Source of the DNA: Nematopogon swammerdamellus | Taxonomy: Eukaryota > Arthropoda > Insecta > Lepidoptera > Adelidae | Direction: 5' to 3' | Assembly: GCA_946902875.1 (NCBI GenBank) | Contig: OX336348.1 | Span: 11,433,741 to 11,497,740 of the forward strand | Length of the DNA stretch: 64,000 nt | In this document: in pieces, positions 1 to 10,491 of the stretch | Layout of the letters: every line of letters starts with the position of its first letter | Position numbering within the stretch: the first letter of the stretch is position 1 | Translations under genes and position numbers: made by a program | The notes under the pieces: generated by a model | The model's database searches: none | Told to the model about the DNA's origin: nothing | The model's input: the letters and a program-made list of their open reading frames with translations, nothing else

Positions 1-240
1 AAGAAGAAACTAAATCATTAAGGGCGAGGCCGAAGGCTGAGCTGCGTTCAGGTTAATGACAAACCTTCTCGAATAAAGTATGTTTTTAACTAGCTTTTGC
101 CCGCGGCTTCGCTCGCGTGAAATTCGTATTTCAAAAGAAGAAACTAAATCATTAAGGGCGAGGATCTCGTTATGAGCCACGCAAGTTTGTAACGAGTTTT
201 CACGAGTCGTATTTGTGAGTGGCCATTGCAAGGGATCGCT
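1..240 (-). repeat. Helitron-type 3' end with 63-bp-type repeat fragments
   Basis: On the minus strand the sequence ends in GCGGGCAAAAGCTAG at position 90, the form expected of a Helitron 3' end (GC-rich stem, then CTAG). Around it lie two fragments of the unit containing GAGGCCGAAGGCTGAGCTGC, which is arrayed at 38860-40140. The first 60 bases and bases 138-160 are related to each other. No coding function is seen; the reading frames here are translations of the repeat. Confidence 0.6.
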
Positions 241-300
241 TGTACTATCCGCTCTTATCTGATGACATAACGTCTCTGATTACATTATACAAGTAGTATT

Positions 301-698
301 AAGCGGCGGGTGGCCGAGTTTTTGGGCATCGGGTTCTCATGCAAGAGGTCCGAGGTTCGAATCCGGTCGGTGTGTACCAATAAGTTTTTTCTGACGAACA
401 AATTTACGTGCATACTTACACCTGCTGCTTCACCGTTTAGAACTGGTGTAAAACTAGGTACTTTCCCTTGCCCCTTACGAGGTTGTAGGCTCAAATTGTA
501 GCCGACTGGGTTAGTACCACCGTACTGGATGTAAGATGGCCGCATAGCAGGCTCGGCTGTGTTCTCTTCTAGTTCAGTATATCCAGCAATCCAGGGAAGT
601 CTCCGGTATGCACGGGCACCTACCTTCTCGGAGGTGATATTGGCTGGTCGGAGAATGTGCTTAGGCGCCTTCGACTCAGGCGACCGGATTACATAAAA
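301..698 (+). mobile_element. tRNA-derived SINE, full-length copy
   Basis: The head has a polymerase III A box (TGGCCGAG near 311) and a perfect B box (GGTTCGAATCC at about 354), as in a tRNA. A body of about 330 bp follows, ending GATTACATAAAA. A second copy with the same head, body and A-rich tail lies at 53832-54234, and a reversed 5' fragment lies at 1105-1252. SINEs of this kind are transcribed by pol III and copied by a partner LINE; the partner is not identified here. This copy is diverged from the one at 53832. Confidence 0.8.
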
Positions 699-727
699 CA
701 GTATTATTTTTAGTAACTATTATAGTT

Positions 728-1098
728 TACTAGCTTTTACCCGCTCTCGTGAAATTCGTATTTCAAAAGAAGAAAGTAAGTTATAAAGCGAGAAGGTCGA
801 AAGCTGAGCTGCATTCAGGGTAATGATAAACCTTCTCGAACAAAATATGTAACTACTGACTAGGCCGAAGGTCGAGCTCCTTTCAGGTAAACGTTATTTT
901 TCTCGAAGAAACTAAGTTACCTATGGCGACGCCGAAGGCGGAGCTCCCTATAGGTAAACCATATACTTTTTCAAAGAGGCCGACGAGGCCGAAGGCCGAG
1001 CTGCGTTCAAGTAAATGATAATCCTTCTCAAAGAAACTAAGTTAATGCCCTGCCGAACGCCGAGTTGAGTTCGCGTAAACGATATTCTCGCCCCTTCA
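728..1098 (-). repeat. Helitron-type 3' end followed by decayed 63-bp repeats
   Basis: A minus-strand CTAG terminus (at 730, GCGGGTAAAAGCTAG) is followed by about five degenerate units of roughly 60-70 bp carrying GGCCGAAGG-type cores (near 800, 860, 920, 980 and 1040). They match the arrays at 38860-40140. The same junction, CTAG end then TTCACGAGAG then array, is seen at positions 90 and 40192, so the array belongs to the Helitron family. Confidence 0.6.
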
Positions 1099-1104
1099 CT
1101 TACG

Positions 1105-1252
1105 CTAGGTTCCGAACGGTGAAGCATCAGGTGTAGGTATGCACTTAATTTTTTTCATCAGAAAAAACTCTTTGGGTCACGCCGAACGGATTCAAACCTC
1201 GGACCTCTCGCATGAGAAGCCGATGGCCAAACCACTAGGCCACCCGCCGCTT
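1105..1252 (-). mobile_element. 5' fragment of the tRNA-derived SINE
   Basis: This is the reverse complement of the first ~145 bases of the SINE at 301 and 53832, including the B box (GGATTCAAACC on plus, one change from the perfect box) and the A box. It ends in the middle of the SINE body and abuts the decayed repeat at 728-1098. Confidence 0.75.
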
Positions 1253-1350
1253 TCATAATAATCCATGTTTTCCGTACAGTTCAGTGTAGCCTGCACGTGC
1301 GAAGGGCGGCACTGACATAGCACCTAGTTCACCAAGATGTTTTGTAAATA

Positions 1351-1378
1351 ATGTAGCCAACCTTGTCAGTTTCCATTA
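1351..1378 (+). repeat. short dispersed repeat shared with 39200
   Basis: The stretch ATGTAGCCAACCTTGTCAGT followed by TTCCAT recurs near-identically at about 39203-39232. Both copies adjoin Helitron-type repeat material. Too short to classify. Confidence 0.5.
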
Positions 1379-1602
1379 AAAGCAAACATGGAGAAAATAG
1401 GGAATTTTATTATTTATGTAAACCAGCATGGGTGGCTGTGCCGAGGGACCAATGGTGCAGTCGACAGAGCCAAAATCACCTCTCCTCGCGAAACCACGCT
1501 CAGTTAGGTGCCATGCCAGAAAATACGTTTGTATGGGCAAAACGCCGCCCGCGTTTCCTCTAACATAAAATTTTAAATAATGTAAGAATAATAGGTACTT
1601 AC

Positions 1603-1912
1603 GTCTAATCAGATACACTTCCGCTGTTTCAAAATACTTTTGTCTTTTTCCTACATCCACAAAGCATTCGAATTTAATCGTATTTCGAGTGGGACCCTTA
1701 GTGAGAGAAGTCGTCATTATTTCTCCTCGATCATCATTATGTAATGTCCCTTTGCGCGGGTTAATCGTTATAAGAGTATATACTTTATTGGTTGCTGGAG
1801 GTGTTGGTGTAGTTGGATATAGCCAATTTTCCGATTGTCTTTTAGCTGAAAATATAATGGAAATAAAAAATGTCAATAATACAGGAAGGGTACACGGCAA
1901 GAAGGGGCTCAT
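1603..1912 (-). CDS. candidate first coding exon of a secreted or membrane protein (unidentified)
   Basis: From an ATG at 1912 the minus strand encodes about 103 codons. Residues 4-24 form a strongly hydrophobic segment (LPVLLTFFISIIFSA) preceded by a short N-terminus, as in a signal peptide. The mature part is polar with alternating hydrophobic residues and ends ...FETAEVYLI, and could be a beta-strand-rich extracellular domain. The frame runs on to 1376 but meets a perfect splice donor, GTAAGT, at 1602-1597; beyond it the translation changes character, so I end the exon at 1603 (phase 1). No second exon or promoter was recognised. It resembles none of the transposon proteins in the window. 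It could still be a chance open frame in AT-rich DNA, or a fragment of an unrecognised mobile element. Confidence 0.35.
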
Positions 1913-1918
1913 CGACAA

Positions 1919-2517
1919 TTTTTAAATTTTGAGATTTATATTGAAAAAAATTCTCTGCGAAAAGGGTCACAATTTGACATTAACAAAACTGGCAAAAGCG
2001 GACTCCTTCATGACAGAAACAGCGATCGAAGATTTGTTGTACAAGACATAAACGGGCTCATTGCACTAAAAACCGGCCCAGAACGTGCTCGTTGTGCAGC
2101 AAATCAGACAAAAAGGGGCTAATTGCACAAAAACTGTAGAGTTCTCCATACATTATCTGTGGCAACATTAGACACCTAGTACTGTCAGATACGTTTTCTT
2201 TTGAGGTTAATAGCGCGTGTGCATTTGTAAGGCGATTTGTAGCAAATATGTTATTATACAATTTAATTAAATTTAAAATTATAAAATTAATACTACTCAT
2301 AACATTATTTAATTAAAATTTAAATTTTATTCACATTAAACTCAAAATTTAATTTAATTTAAAATTTAATTAACGCATACTACGATGCCTAATTACGAAA
2401 TTGAAAGTTGAAATATAATATTTAAAGCGTTTTTTGTTTAGTTTTTAATGATATTTTGTTATTAAGCATTTGGTTTATAGTAAAAAATCTGCCGAGTGCG
2501 AGTTTTACTCGCGCGCG
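1919..2517. other. AT-rich DNA, nothing recognised
   Basis: Non-coding. The part at 2260-2390 is almost entirely A and T with repeated AATTTAATT words. If the exon at 1603-1912 is real this would be its upstream region; I see no clear promoter. Confidence 0.5.
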
Positions 2518-3093
2518 GAGGTTTCCGTATCAATCCGCTGTCAATAATATCCGCCTATCGGCTCCTATGGTCTTCGAATTTGAATTTATCAGATATATTA
2601 TGTTTATGTTATGAGTTATGACAGGCGTCCATGTTTGCCCACTGACAGCTGTTACCATAGTAACGTCACTTTATTTTTTTAAATGACCTGTCAAACATCA
2701 AACTTCTGAAAATTCTTTTTTTGGAATGACTAAAGAAGAAGCGGCTATCTTTTAGAGACGCCTCAATGAGGTCGATAGGTGGGAAAATGACAGCACCTCA
2801 CAATGCATGCAATGTATAAAAGCCGTTTGCGCCATCTGTTATTCAATAGTGTGACTAATCTATTTTAATAAAACGTTTCTTGTATGGGGCCCCCCTTAAT
2901 TTTAAACTTTTTCTTATTTTTCTTATTTGTTGTTTCATCCGCCATAGTAACGCATATTCTGTGAAAGTTTCAACTGGCTACCTTATACGGTTCAAGAGAT
3001 ACAGCCCTCGGACAGACAGACGGACGGACGGACGGACGGACGGGCGGACGACGGAGTCTTAGTAATAGGCTTCCGTCTGGGATACGGAAACCT
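2518..3093 (+). mobile_element. short-TIR repeat with a (GGAC)n tract
   Basis: AGGTTTCCGTATC at 2519-2531 is matched in inverse orientation by GATACGGAAACCT at 3081-3093, giving a 13-bp terminal inverted repeat about 575 bp apart. Near the right end is a microsatellite of GACG units (about 3006-3046). Non-coding. Similar sequences ending GTACGGAACCCTAAAAA are abundant in lepidopteran genomes (established knowledge); no transposase is present. Confidence 0.5.
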
Positions 3094-3452
3094 AAAAAAA
3101 ATAGGTAAAAAACTTTTAAGTTAAACGGTTTTATTAAAAAAAACTAGAAAAAAAACATCAGCTGTACAAAAAACTAGAAAATAATAAGGACACAAGCCTG
3201 GGCCCTCTTAAGATTTTACGTCTGGGTAAGAAATCGTGCAATACTAGCGTGCTGTCTTCTCATGTCGGATGCCAAAGTGCACATTGTGTCGCTGCGTCAG
3301 TGGAGTAAGTAATAAATTGAGAATACAAATAATAAATTAAAAAGGCCCAGGCTTGTGTCCTTATTATTTTTTAGTTTTTTGTACAGCTGATGTTTTTTTC
3401 TAGTTTTTTTTAATAAAACCGTTTAACTTAAAAGTTTTTTTACCTATTTTTT
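3094..3452. mobile_element. foldback element with ~110-bp inverted arms
   Basis: The left arm (3094-3204) and right arm (3344-3452) are near-perfect reverse complements, including AAACGGTTTTATT, ACATCAGCTGTACAAAAAAC and GGACACAAGCCTGGGCC. The unpaired centre (3205-3343) is non-coding. It abuts the preceding short-TIR element directly. Class unknown; a MITE-like foldback element is the simplest reading. Confidence 0.75.
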
Positions 3453-3487
3453 TATTTACTCGTTTTTAGTTTGATTTTTGACTCGTA

Positions 3488-3858
3488 TCATTCATTACGC
3501 AAACTCCTCATCCTTTCCAACTCTCTCATTGCATCTTTGTTACTCGGTTTCTTACCTGTCAATTTCTCACAATCAAGCTCCTCAATACATAGGCCTTCTA
3601 AAAATTTTACGCGATTCAATGCAACATACGCTTGACCCTCCTCAAATAGTCCAAATAGCATGGTCAACAGTACAGCCCTGCATTTTATGGACAGTGGAGG
3701 CCCATGACAAAATTATCGGTAACATCCGTCTCTCAGCTGTTCCATAATTAAACTTTGCTGGAAACTGTATGGCTTTAGAATGGATAAGGTGTCCGCCGAG
3801 CCTTTCAAAATCAATTTGAACAGATGGTATGTCTGTTTCATACATTTGCGTTTGACAA
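3488..3858 (-). pseudogene. C-terminal fragment of a Helitron Pif1-like helicase
   Basis: Helitrons carry a Rep/helicase protein whose helicase half belongs to the SF1 Pif1 family and unwinds DNA during rolling-circle transposition. The minus strand here encodes LPIILSWASTVHKMQGCT (the helicase motif V/VI region, WxxTVHKxQG), then in another frame GQAYVALNRVKFLEGLCIEE (the conserved GQxYVALSR segment), ending at a stop at 3488. The two parts are joined by a frameshift near 3655, next to an in-frame stop. Upstream of about 3858 the protein is lost in a tandem repeat. It is a dead fragment; the Walker motifs are absent. Confidence 0.85.
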
Positions 3859-4236
3859 GTATGGGACACTCGTCCATCAAACCAAATGAGCCCAAACTCG
3901 AGGGGGTTACTAGTAACGGTTGAAGAGTTCCACTGTACACCTCCTGACTCCATCATCAGACCCTCGTAACCAAGTGTATTGGTAGAATATGGGACACTCG
4001 TCCAAACCAACCATATGAGCCCAAACTCGAGGGGTTACTAGTAACGGTTGAAGAGTTCCACTGTACACCTCCTGACTCCATCATCAGACCCTCGTAACCA
4101 AGTGTATTGGTAGAAGTATGGGACACTCGTTCAAACTAACCAAATGAGCCCAAACTCGAGGGGGCTACTAGTAACGGTTGAAGAGTTCCACTGTCCTCCT
4201 CCTGACTCCATCATCAGACCCTCGTTACCAAGTTGA
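3859..4236. repeat. three tandem copies of a ~128-bp unit
   Basis: Units start with TATGGGACACTCGT at about 3859, 3988 and 4116. Each carries AAACTCGAGGGGGTTACTAG and ends CCTCGTAACCAAGTGTATTGG. They are about 95 percent alike. The array lies at the 5' side of the helicase fragment, so it may be part of the same Helitron. Confidence 0.85.
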
Positions 4237-4289
4237 AATTATCATAATATTGTATTGTCACGAGAACTCAATGTGTGTGCAAAGTTGTT

Positions 4290-5455
4290 GAAAATCTATT
4301 GAAAACCTCGCTTTGGGTTCGTACGTAACCACAACCAAATCACAAGTCGTACGTAATATAGATATTAGTAATTACGGTCACTTGACAGAACTAGCCGAAT
4401 ATTTGACGTACGAGCAAGTGAGGCCTACCGTGATGATAGGTGCCGGAGACTGGCACTTGTCTATCAGTAGAGAGGTCGTGTATGGTAAAGCCTTCCGAGC
4501 CAGTCGCTACGCGCTCACTGTTAGGTTGGACCGTGCACGGTTTCATATCTAGCAAAACCAAACCAGCCGAGTTTGTCAATCATTTATCTGATGTAGATTG
4601 CGATACAGTAGAAGCATTAATGCGAGAACAGTATAGACTGGACTCGACAGGTATTTCTAAATTACCACCTAAACATTGCGCCGATGATCAGCGTGCGATA
4701 GACATCGTGGAAAGTTCAGCTAGACGCCTTCCATCAGGGCGGTTTGAAGTCGGGCTCCCGTTGCGTAGCTCACGTCTCACCGCGTCAGTTGCGCCGGACA
4801 GCTACCCGCACGCCCTCTCCCGGCTCAGATCGCTCGAGAATCGTTTGGCGAAAGACAGTGAGTTCGCTACAGCGTACAATACGATGTACAGGATGTTCTC
4901 TCAAAAGGTTACGCCTAAGAGTGTTCTATTGGTACTTATCACTCGGACAGTGACAAAAGTGACAACTTTCGTTGGTATTTACCTCACTTCGGTGTGTATC
5001 ATCCGCAAAAGAAAAACTCCGTGTCGTGCACGATGCAGCAGCAACTACGAGAGGCATAAATCTGAATAGCATGTTGCTTGCTGGGCCCGACCTATTGCAA
5101 TCACTTTTAGGTATATTATTTCGATTTCGCGAGGGCGAGATCGCAGTCATGTGTGACACCAAGGAAATGTTTCCACAGATTCGTATACAGGAAAGCGATA
5201 GAAATGCCCAACGTTTCCTGCGGCGCGACCCGGTATGTATAAAGTCAAGTGGAGACATGTATTTGCCTGTCAAAGAGTTTAGAATGTCGTCGATGATTTT
5301 CGGGGCAGTTTCCAGCCCATTCATTGTACTTTACATTAAAAATAAGAACGCTCTCGACTTTTCTAATTCGCATCCAGAAGCTGCCCAGGAAATCATCATC
5401 AATCACTACACGGATGATTATATTGCAAGTTTCAATAATGTAGTTACAGCATCAC
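4290..5455 (+). pseudogene. BEL/Pao reverse transcriptase fragment (BEL-D)
   Basis: This stretch encodes, in at least three frames, the region just before and within the reverse transcriptase of a BEL/Pao LTR retrotransposon. Recognisable parts are the linker with LGWTVHGF and SGRFEVGLPLR, the RT palm start KLRVVHDAAA, motif A DTKEMFPQI (4972 frame), the segment EFRMSSMIFGAVSSP, and motif C HYTDDYI with both catalytic aspartates kept. Frame changes occur near 4500 and 4960. The element stops at 5455, exactly where the LTR of BEL-A begins, so BEL-A most likely inserted here. RNase H and integrase of this copy are not found in the window. Confidence 0.9.
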
Positions 5456-6669
5456 TGTTGGCGACAGGACTGAATTAGCATAGAGACTTTTAATAATAGG
5501 TAGGCGTCCGACGAATATTAAGTATGTAATGTTATGTCTATTAAAAAACGATTAAACCTTAAGTAAAAATAAGTAAGACGAATGTAATTATAATTAAACT
5601 TGGGCCCAAGAATCAAAGATAATGTCACGAGTAGAATAAGCCGTTTAGAATAATTTGAAATTGTATGAAAATGTGTAATTATGAGGAATAAATCCTGTCG
5701 TTTGTAGTCTTTCATTGAAGCTAAGGGAAAGTGTAACAAATAGCACTTTCCCTATAATACAATTTTAATTTTATATTTAATAATAATAATTTTACGTAAA
5801 TACAATCAATGTGCCAAGGCTAATAACTATAACATACTAAAAGAGTCTAAGTGCCTAGCTCCGCCCTACAAATACACAGACGCTGATATAGCATGGACCG
5901 GTCTTTGGGCCACTATGCGTGTATTTTTCAGTTTTTTTGTTATATAACTTTTAGGCACATGGACACTATACAATTGCAACCCTTCAATTTATCTATATTA
6001 TGTTGTCCTGACATGGCAACTAGCTCCGAAGAAAACATAGTCAATTTGTTTACTACTGCATACATACATACATACATATCACACAAGCTAAATCCCGACA
6101 ATCGGGGTAAGCAGAGTAATCGGTGCTGTGCTGCAAGAACTCTGGTCAATTACAGCACAACACCGACCACCACGTTTCGCTAAATATGCGAACAAGATTA
6201 AATCGATCAAGCAGCAAGTAAGGCACGAAGACCCTCCATGCATGACTCGGTGGAAGTACGGTGCCAAGGTGAGAGGTGGCGATCCTGTCGCCCTTTAGCA
6301 CGGCATCTTGTCCTTATCCCTTAGTCGCCTTTTACGAAATACTACTGCATACTTCATAGTTACATAACATCTGCTTGCCTTAGACAATGTAATACAAATA
6401 AGGGTCTCGGCACGGGTGGCTCTTGCCATCCCTTTTGCGTTGCATTATGGTTAATTTGCACAAGAGAAACGGAGGCAGTGCGCCTCGGAGGTATGGAGCC
6501 GGGAGGTTGCGGGGCGCGCGGGCGGCGGCCGCACATTCCGAAGACAAGTGTACGAACCGAACGACGCTTGGAGTTCAGTTAGTTTTTTCGCCTTGCCGCG
6601 TCAGCTAGTCTCAGCTCAGACACAGTAATAGCACGTAATAGTTTTATAAATAACACCAACACCGACGCA
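5456..6669 (+). mobile_element. 5' LTR of BEL-A
   Basis: It begins TGTTGGCGACAGG and probably ends ACCGACGCA, just before the primer site at 6676, giving about 1.2 kb. A near-identical LTR lies at 35074-36378. Differences: this copy has about 200 extra bases between 5735 and 5985, while the other carries an insertion at 36028-36311 for which position ~6597 here is the empty site. A perfect hairpin AGGGAAAGTG/CACTTTCCCT lies at 5724-5753. The part 6061-6350 is a dispersed repeat also found at 46056 and 48537. Confidence 0.85.
6061..6350 (+). repeat. dispersed repeat with CCCGACAATCGGGG core (in the 5' LTR)
   Basis: It starts with a (CATA)n tract, then CCCGACAATCGGGGTAAGCA, and continues to CCTTAGTCGCCTTTTACGA. 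Other copies lie at about 35485-35780 (3' LTR), 46056-47885 (interrupted) and 48537-48700. Since both LTRs carry it, it was in the LTR before BEL-A transposed. Confidence 0.75.
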
Positions 6670-6675
6670 CTTTCC

Positions 6676-6693
6676 TGGCGCTTCAATACCGAG
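6676..6693 (+). promoter_or_regulatory. primer binding site of BEL-A
   Basis: TGGCGCTTCAATACC lies a few bases after the LTR end. BEL/Pao and many other LTR elements have a TGGCGC-type site complementary to a tRNA 3' end here. The cognate tRNA was not determined. Confidence 0.5.
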
Positions 6694-7071
6694 GCGGCAG
6701 GGGGGGAAACCCCAATGCTGGTTTAAATTCTCAACCTATACCTACAAGTAAGCCACACATCGAGACGCGCCGCCGGTGAATGTAGTAGCCGGCGCGGGCG
6801 CTCTCGGCCGGAGTTCCTGAAGTAAAGGCGCCACCGTCCGCAGCTTTACAACTTGCGACGGGCCCGGTCAGAAGTTTCGACGGAGCACGCCGGACCGGAA
6901 TAAAATACAATCAACAGTGGTCGGGTTCGGATCCGCGATGCCTCTGACGCGGGCAGGACGAAGCGCCCTAGTTTCTTCGGGCTCCACCATCGCTACAACA
7001 TCGAACGGCGACCGGCGCCGCCACCCGCGCGTTATACCTACGCGCGCGCGCCTGAATCATCGAGCGCGACA

Positions 7072-9398
7072 ATGCCGCCGCAAACCGCTGACGTCATCAC
7101 TGAGACCGCTCGCGCCACGGACGCGTCGTGTAACGGTAACTTCGGAGGGCGAGTCGCATGTGGAACAGCTGTTCCACATGCGACCGAGCCATCTCACCGC
7201 ACCCCCGCCGCTCCCCAGGCGGAAGCGCGATTGAAGGCGGTGGAGTACGAGTTCGCGCGTACTGTCGCCGATGCGCAACGACGTCGCGCCGCCATAGAAG
7301 AGAGCATCGCCACTGAACTGGCAAGAAAGAAGTTGGTGGCGGTGCAAGCCGCCGCTCGCGCTGAATTCGGCGATGACACGGTGCCGCGGGGCCCGAAATC
7401 CCAAGTCGGGAGACGCCGGCCCGCAGCGCTCACCACCCTTGACGACGACACGGTGCCGCGGGACCCGGAATCCGGAGTCGGGAGACGCCGGCCCGCCGCG
7501 CTCACCACATCTGAGGACGACACGACGCCGCAGAGCCCGGAATACAAAAGCTGGAGACGCCGACCTGCCGCATGCGCCGAGCTAGGCAAAGACGCGACGC
7601 CGCCACCGCGGAACCTGGAATCCCAAGCCGGAAGACGTCGGACCGCTGCGAGGGCCAAGTTCGAAGACGACGCGACGCCGCCGCCGCAGGGCCAGGAATC
7701 CCGGCCTGGGAGACGCCGTCGGCCCAACCGTGCGGCGCCCAGACACCGAGCCTCGTTCGAAATAGAGGCGACATCGTCTAGCGCGCAGCGACGAGCACAT
7801 AGTGTAGCTACGGCCCCACAACTCGAGAGCGACGCGTCGGTCGGCGCGGGACGACCCCGGAGCGCCACTCCGGACCCGGCTGACCTGAGCCGAGTTGGTG
7901 TTGGACGACGCCGCAATGCCTTCGACACCTGACATACAACAAGAGTAGTTCGAGCCCCTGCCGAAGCGCAGGCGGGACGCAGAGCGCCGTGTCGTAGTGG
8001 GCATGAGACGCCAGACCAGTGAGTGGGAACAAGCCGAGTCGCCGGAGCGAAGCCCGCGTGCCAGGCAGTGGCAACGCGCGACGCCCAGGTCAAGGCGGGA
8101 CGGCGCTGGGAGCACAGCCCAGAACCCGCCGAGAAGCACATCTCTCTGCGTGCTTCTCAGCGAACATCGGTTGCTTCGGGACGACGCCGCGACCGTAGCT
8201 CGCAGATACTTACGGGAGGACGCCGGAATGTTTATGAAGCGGACGCAAGCGCACACGAGCGCTCGCTTGCGACGACACCGAGCCCTGAGAGAAAGACCGC
8301 ATGACGTGACAGAGCGAGACGCAACCACTCGCTTTCTGATAACAGTGACTCGGAGTGGGAATACGCCGAACGACGCCCCTCCACGACGGCTTACGGAAGG
8401 AGCTAGGAACGAGACAGACCCGCCGCCACCTCCGCCGCAGCAATGATTTGAGAATGTTAGCGCAGGAAATTAAGAAAATTAGTTGTACACCCGCTTCACT
8501 GCCTATGTTCAACGGCGACCTACAAGAATTTCTGTCCTTTCGTGCCGCCTACAGAGAGACAACGAATACGCATAATTATTCCGGCGCAGAGAACATGACA
8601 CGACTTCGGAACACGCTCCGTGGAGAAGCCAAACAAGCTGTGGCCGCGCTCCTTTGTACAGGCGGCGGCGACCCAGAGATGGTCGAAGTGATGGATGAAG
8701 AATTTGGAGTTTCGTTTCGCTCACCCGGATGCGATAATCAGCTTAGAGACTCAGCGTAGAGACACCGCATCTCACCGAGTCTAACAGGCAGCTCAGTATT
8801 TTTGCATGCACACTGCAGAACTGCGTCTCAACAGTGAAATCACTGGGGAACCCTGCGTACCTCCACGCTCCGGAGCTCATTCGTACTATACAAGGAAAGT
8901 TCACGCCACTGCTGAGGGCGAGGTACACCAATTATGTACTCAAGCATCGGCACAGCGAGACACCGGGTATGGAAACACTCAGCGAATTTCTGACCTGAGA
9001 AGCAAGGCAGGCGGCCATCGCCTGTGTGTACGACCCGACAACCACAATGACGCAAACGCCACGAACCGGTCGTATACAGCGTCCGCGGCGCGATACGGCC
9101 AGGTCCGCGCCGACGCGTACCAATCCCGCATACACTACAGCACCCGCTACCACGAACGCCGCTACAGCTGATACCTCCGCATCCACCTCGACCGAACCGG
9201 CTCCGCTTCCGCCACCACCGGGACGAGCCGAACCTACACTACGCTACTCAGCTCGACCCGCGCTCACCCGACTTCCGGCCGCCGCCGCCGCCGCCGGTCG
9301 CGCATCCTATACGTACATGATCGATGCGGCCGGGACCAAGACACAGCTACAATGTGCGCACTGCACCGAACCACACCCTATCGCCCGCTGCGATAAGT
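7072..9398 (+). pseudogene. BEL-A gag (capsid/nucleocapsid), N-terminal and central part
   Basis: Gag packages the element RNA. The first open stretch (7072-7932, 286 codons) has a charged helix typical of BEL/Pao Gag (EARLKAVEYEFARTVADAQR, residues 51-70) and then five to six 24-26-residue repeats with the core VGRRRPAALTT. After frame breaks at about 7930-8440, the conserved Gag core appears at 8460-8760 (LPMFNGDLQEFLSFRAAYRE, then LRGEAKQAVAALL). It changes frame near 8740 and carries an in-frame stop at 8996-8998. The first zinc-knuckle half, CAHCTEPHPIARCDK, ends at 9397, where the gene is cut by a 12-kb insertion; the second half resumes at 21456. Not functional. Confidence 0.85.
7360..7740 (+). 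repeat. 72-78-bp minisatellite inside BEL-A gag
   Basis: About five units of 24-26 codons with a GGGAGACGCC core encode (E/D)DDTVPR.PES.VGRRR repeats. The proximal units are well conserved, the distal ones diverged. Three units of the same type, closest to the first two here, sit in BEL-A RNase H at 24162-24380. Confidence 0.8.
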
Positions 9399-10491
9399 TG
9401 TAATGGGCATATGAGCACAGCCAAAAAAGAAGCGCTGCGCCATCTGACGGAGAGCGCAGACAACTGCGAACCACGCACACGCAGCCGGGAACGTGAGCGA
9501 CGCAGTGTTCCGGCCAGCCGACAGGGGGCGTAGCGAGGGCCACGAGCGAACGTTCGAGAGAAAACGTGGTCGGCGCACAGACATCTTACCGCCATCAACG
9601 AACAAGGTCGAGAAATATTGAAACAAGTGTAATAAGCCATTGAATCATCGAGCGAACGTGGTGAAGCGGAGTCAACCGTCGCGCGGGACGACCAGGGATC
9701 CGGAGAGCAATTGAGAGGGTGAGTGTCCGTATTACAGAACGATTTATTTCACCGCGGTCGCCGGGAGCAAACCCACTCCCACGAAAGGGGCGAAGTAAAG
9801 TTATAACGGGACACCGATGTGATTGCAGGCCTTCCGGCACGCCCTCTCAGATTGCGGCCGACGGATACAGACTCCGGGTGCACTGCCCAGCGGTCCGGCG
9901 GACGAGACTCCATCATAGCTAAGTGAAACTGAGTAATACGGGTCTCCCTCCGAGTACGGCCGGCCGACACGCGAAGTCCCGTGGCACCGATAGACGTGCG
10001 GCATCAATCTCGCGCGTCGGACTCGCCGTAGCGCGGCCGCGACAGCTGCCGAAGAAGCGCGGGAACCCGACCGCCACGTGGTTCTAGAACATTCATAATG
10101 AGTAAATAGCCATGCCAGCCTGAAGTGTAGATAGCAATAGTGCCGCGCATTGTCCTAAAGGCGAACTAATTAGGATACGATAGGGCCGATTCCTCGGGCT
10201 GATTACGGAAATTTGTTAGTTCTAAAGTGTGATAAGTTGGACTCAAGGGAAGTTCTCATGATATATATATTTTCTATATATTTCTATTTGATATATGTAT
10301 TGTCGTGTAATAGTTATGAACAAGTATGTTTGCGGCAGGCAGGTTTGAAAAATGCCAAACAAATCGAAAAATGTAAATACGTTGTCATAGCAACTTGTCA
10401 TTAAATGGCTGCTTTTTTTCCACTGAAATCTCGTTTTCGTCTTTTATATTGGTTCTTCGGCGCGGATCTTTTACATTATTACTAGCGCAAA
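9399..10491 (+). other. non-coding start of nested block 1; possible LTR/leader of BEL-B
   Basis: The block opens with TGTAATGGGCATATGAG right after the duplication AAGT (9395-9398). It is GC-rich to about 10080 and AT-rich after 10200. No clear protein is encoded. TTCGGCGCGGATC near 10455 could be a primer site for BEL-B, whose gag starts at 10492, which would make 9399-10450 its 5' LTR. I could not find a matching LTR before 21455, so this stays unproven. Confidence 0.35.

Noticed and set aside
301..370. A functional tRNA gene
   Set aside because: A and B boxes are tRNA-like, but the sequence continues as a repeated 400-bp SINE body with an A-rich tail and has other copies; the cloverleaf could not be folded convincingly.
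7194..8328. Long minus-strand frames of 315 and 248 codons
   Set aside because: They lie antisense to BEL-A gag in GC-rich DNA and translate the 72-bp minisatellite; no recognisable domain.
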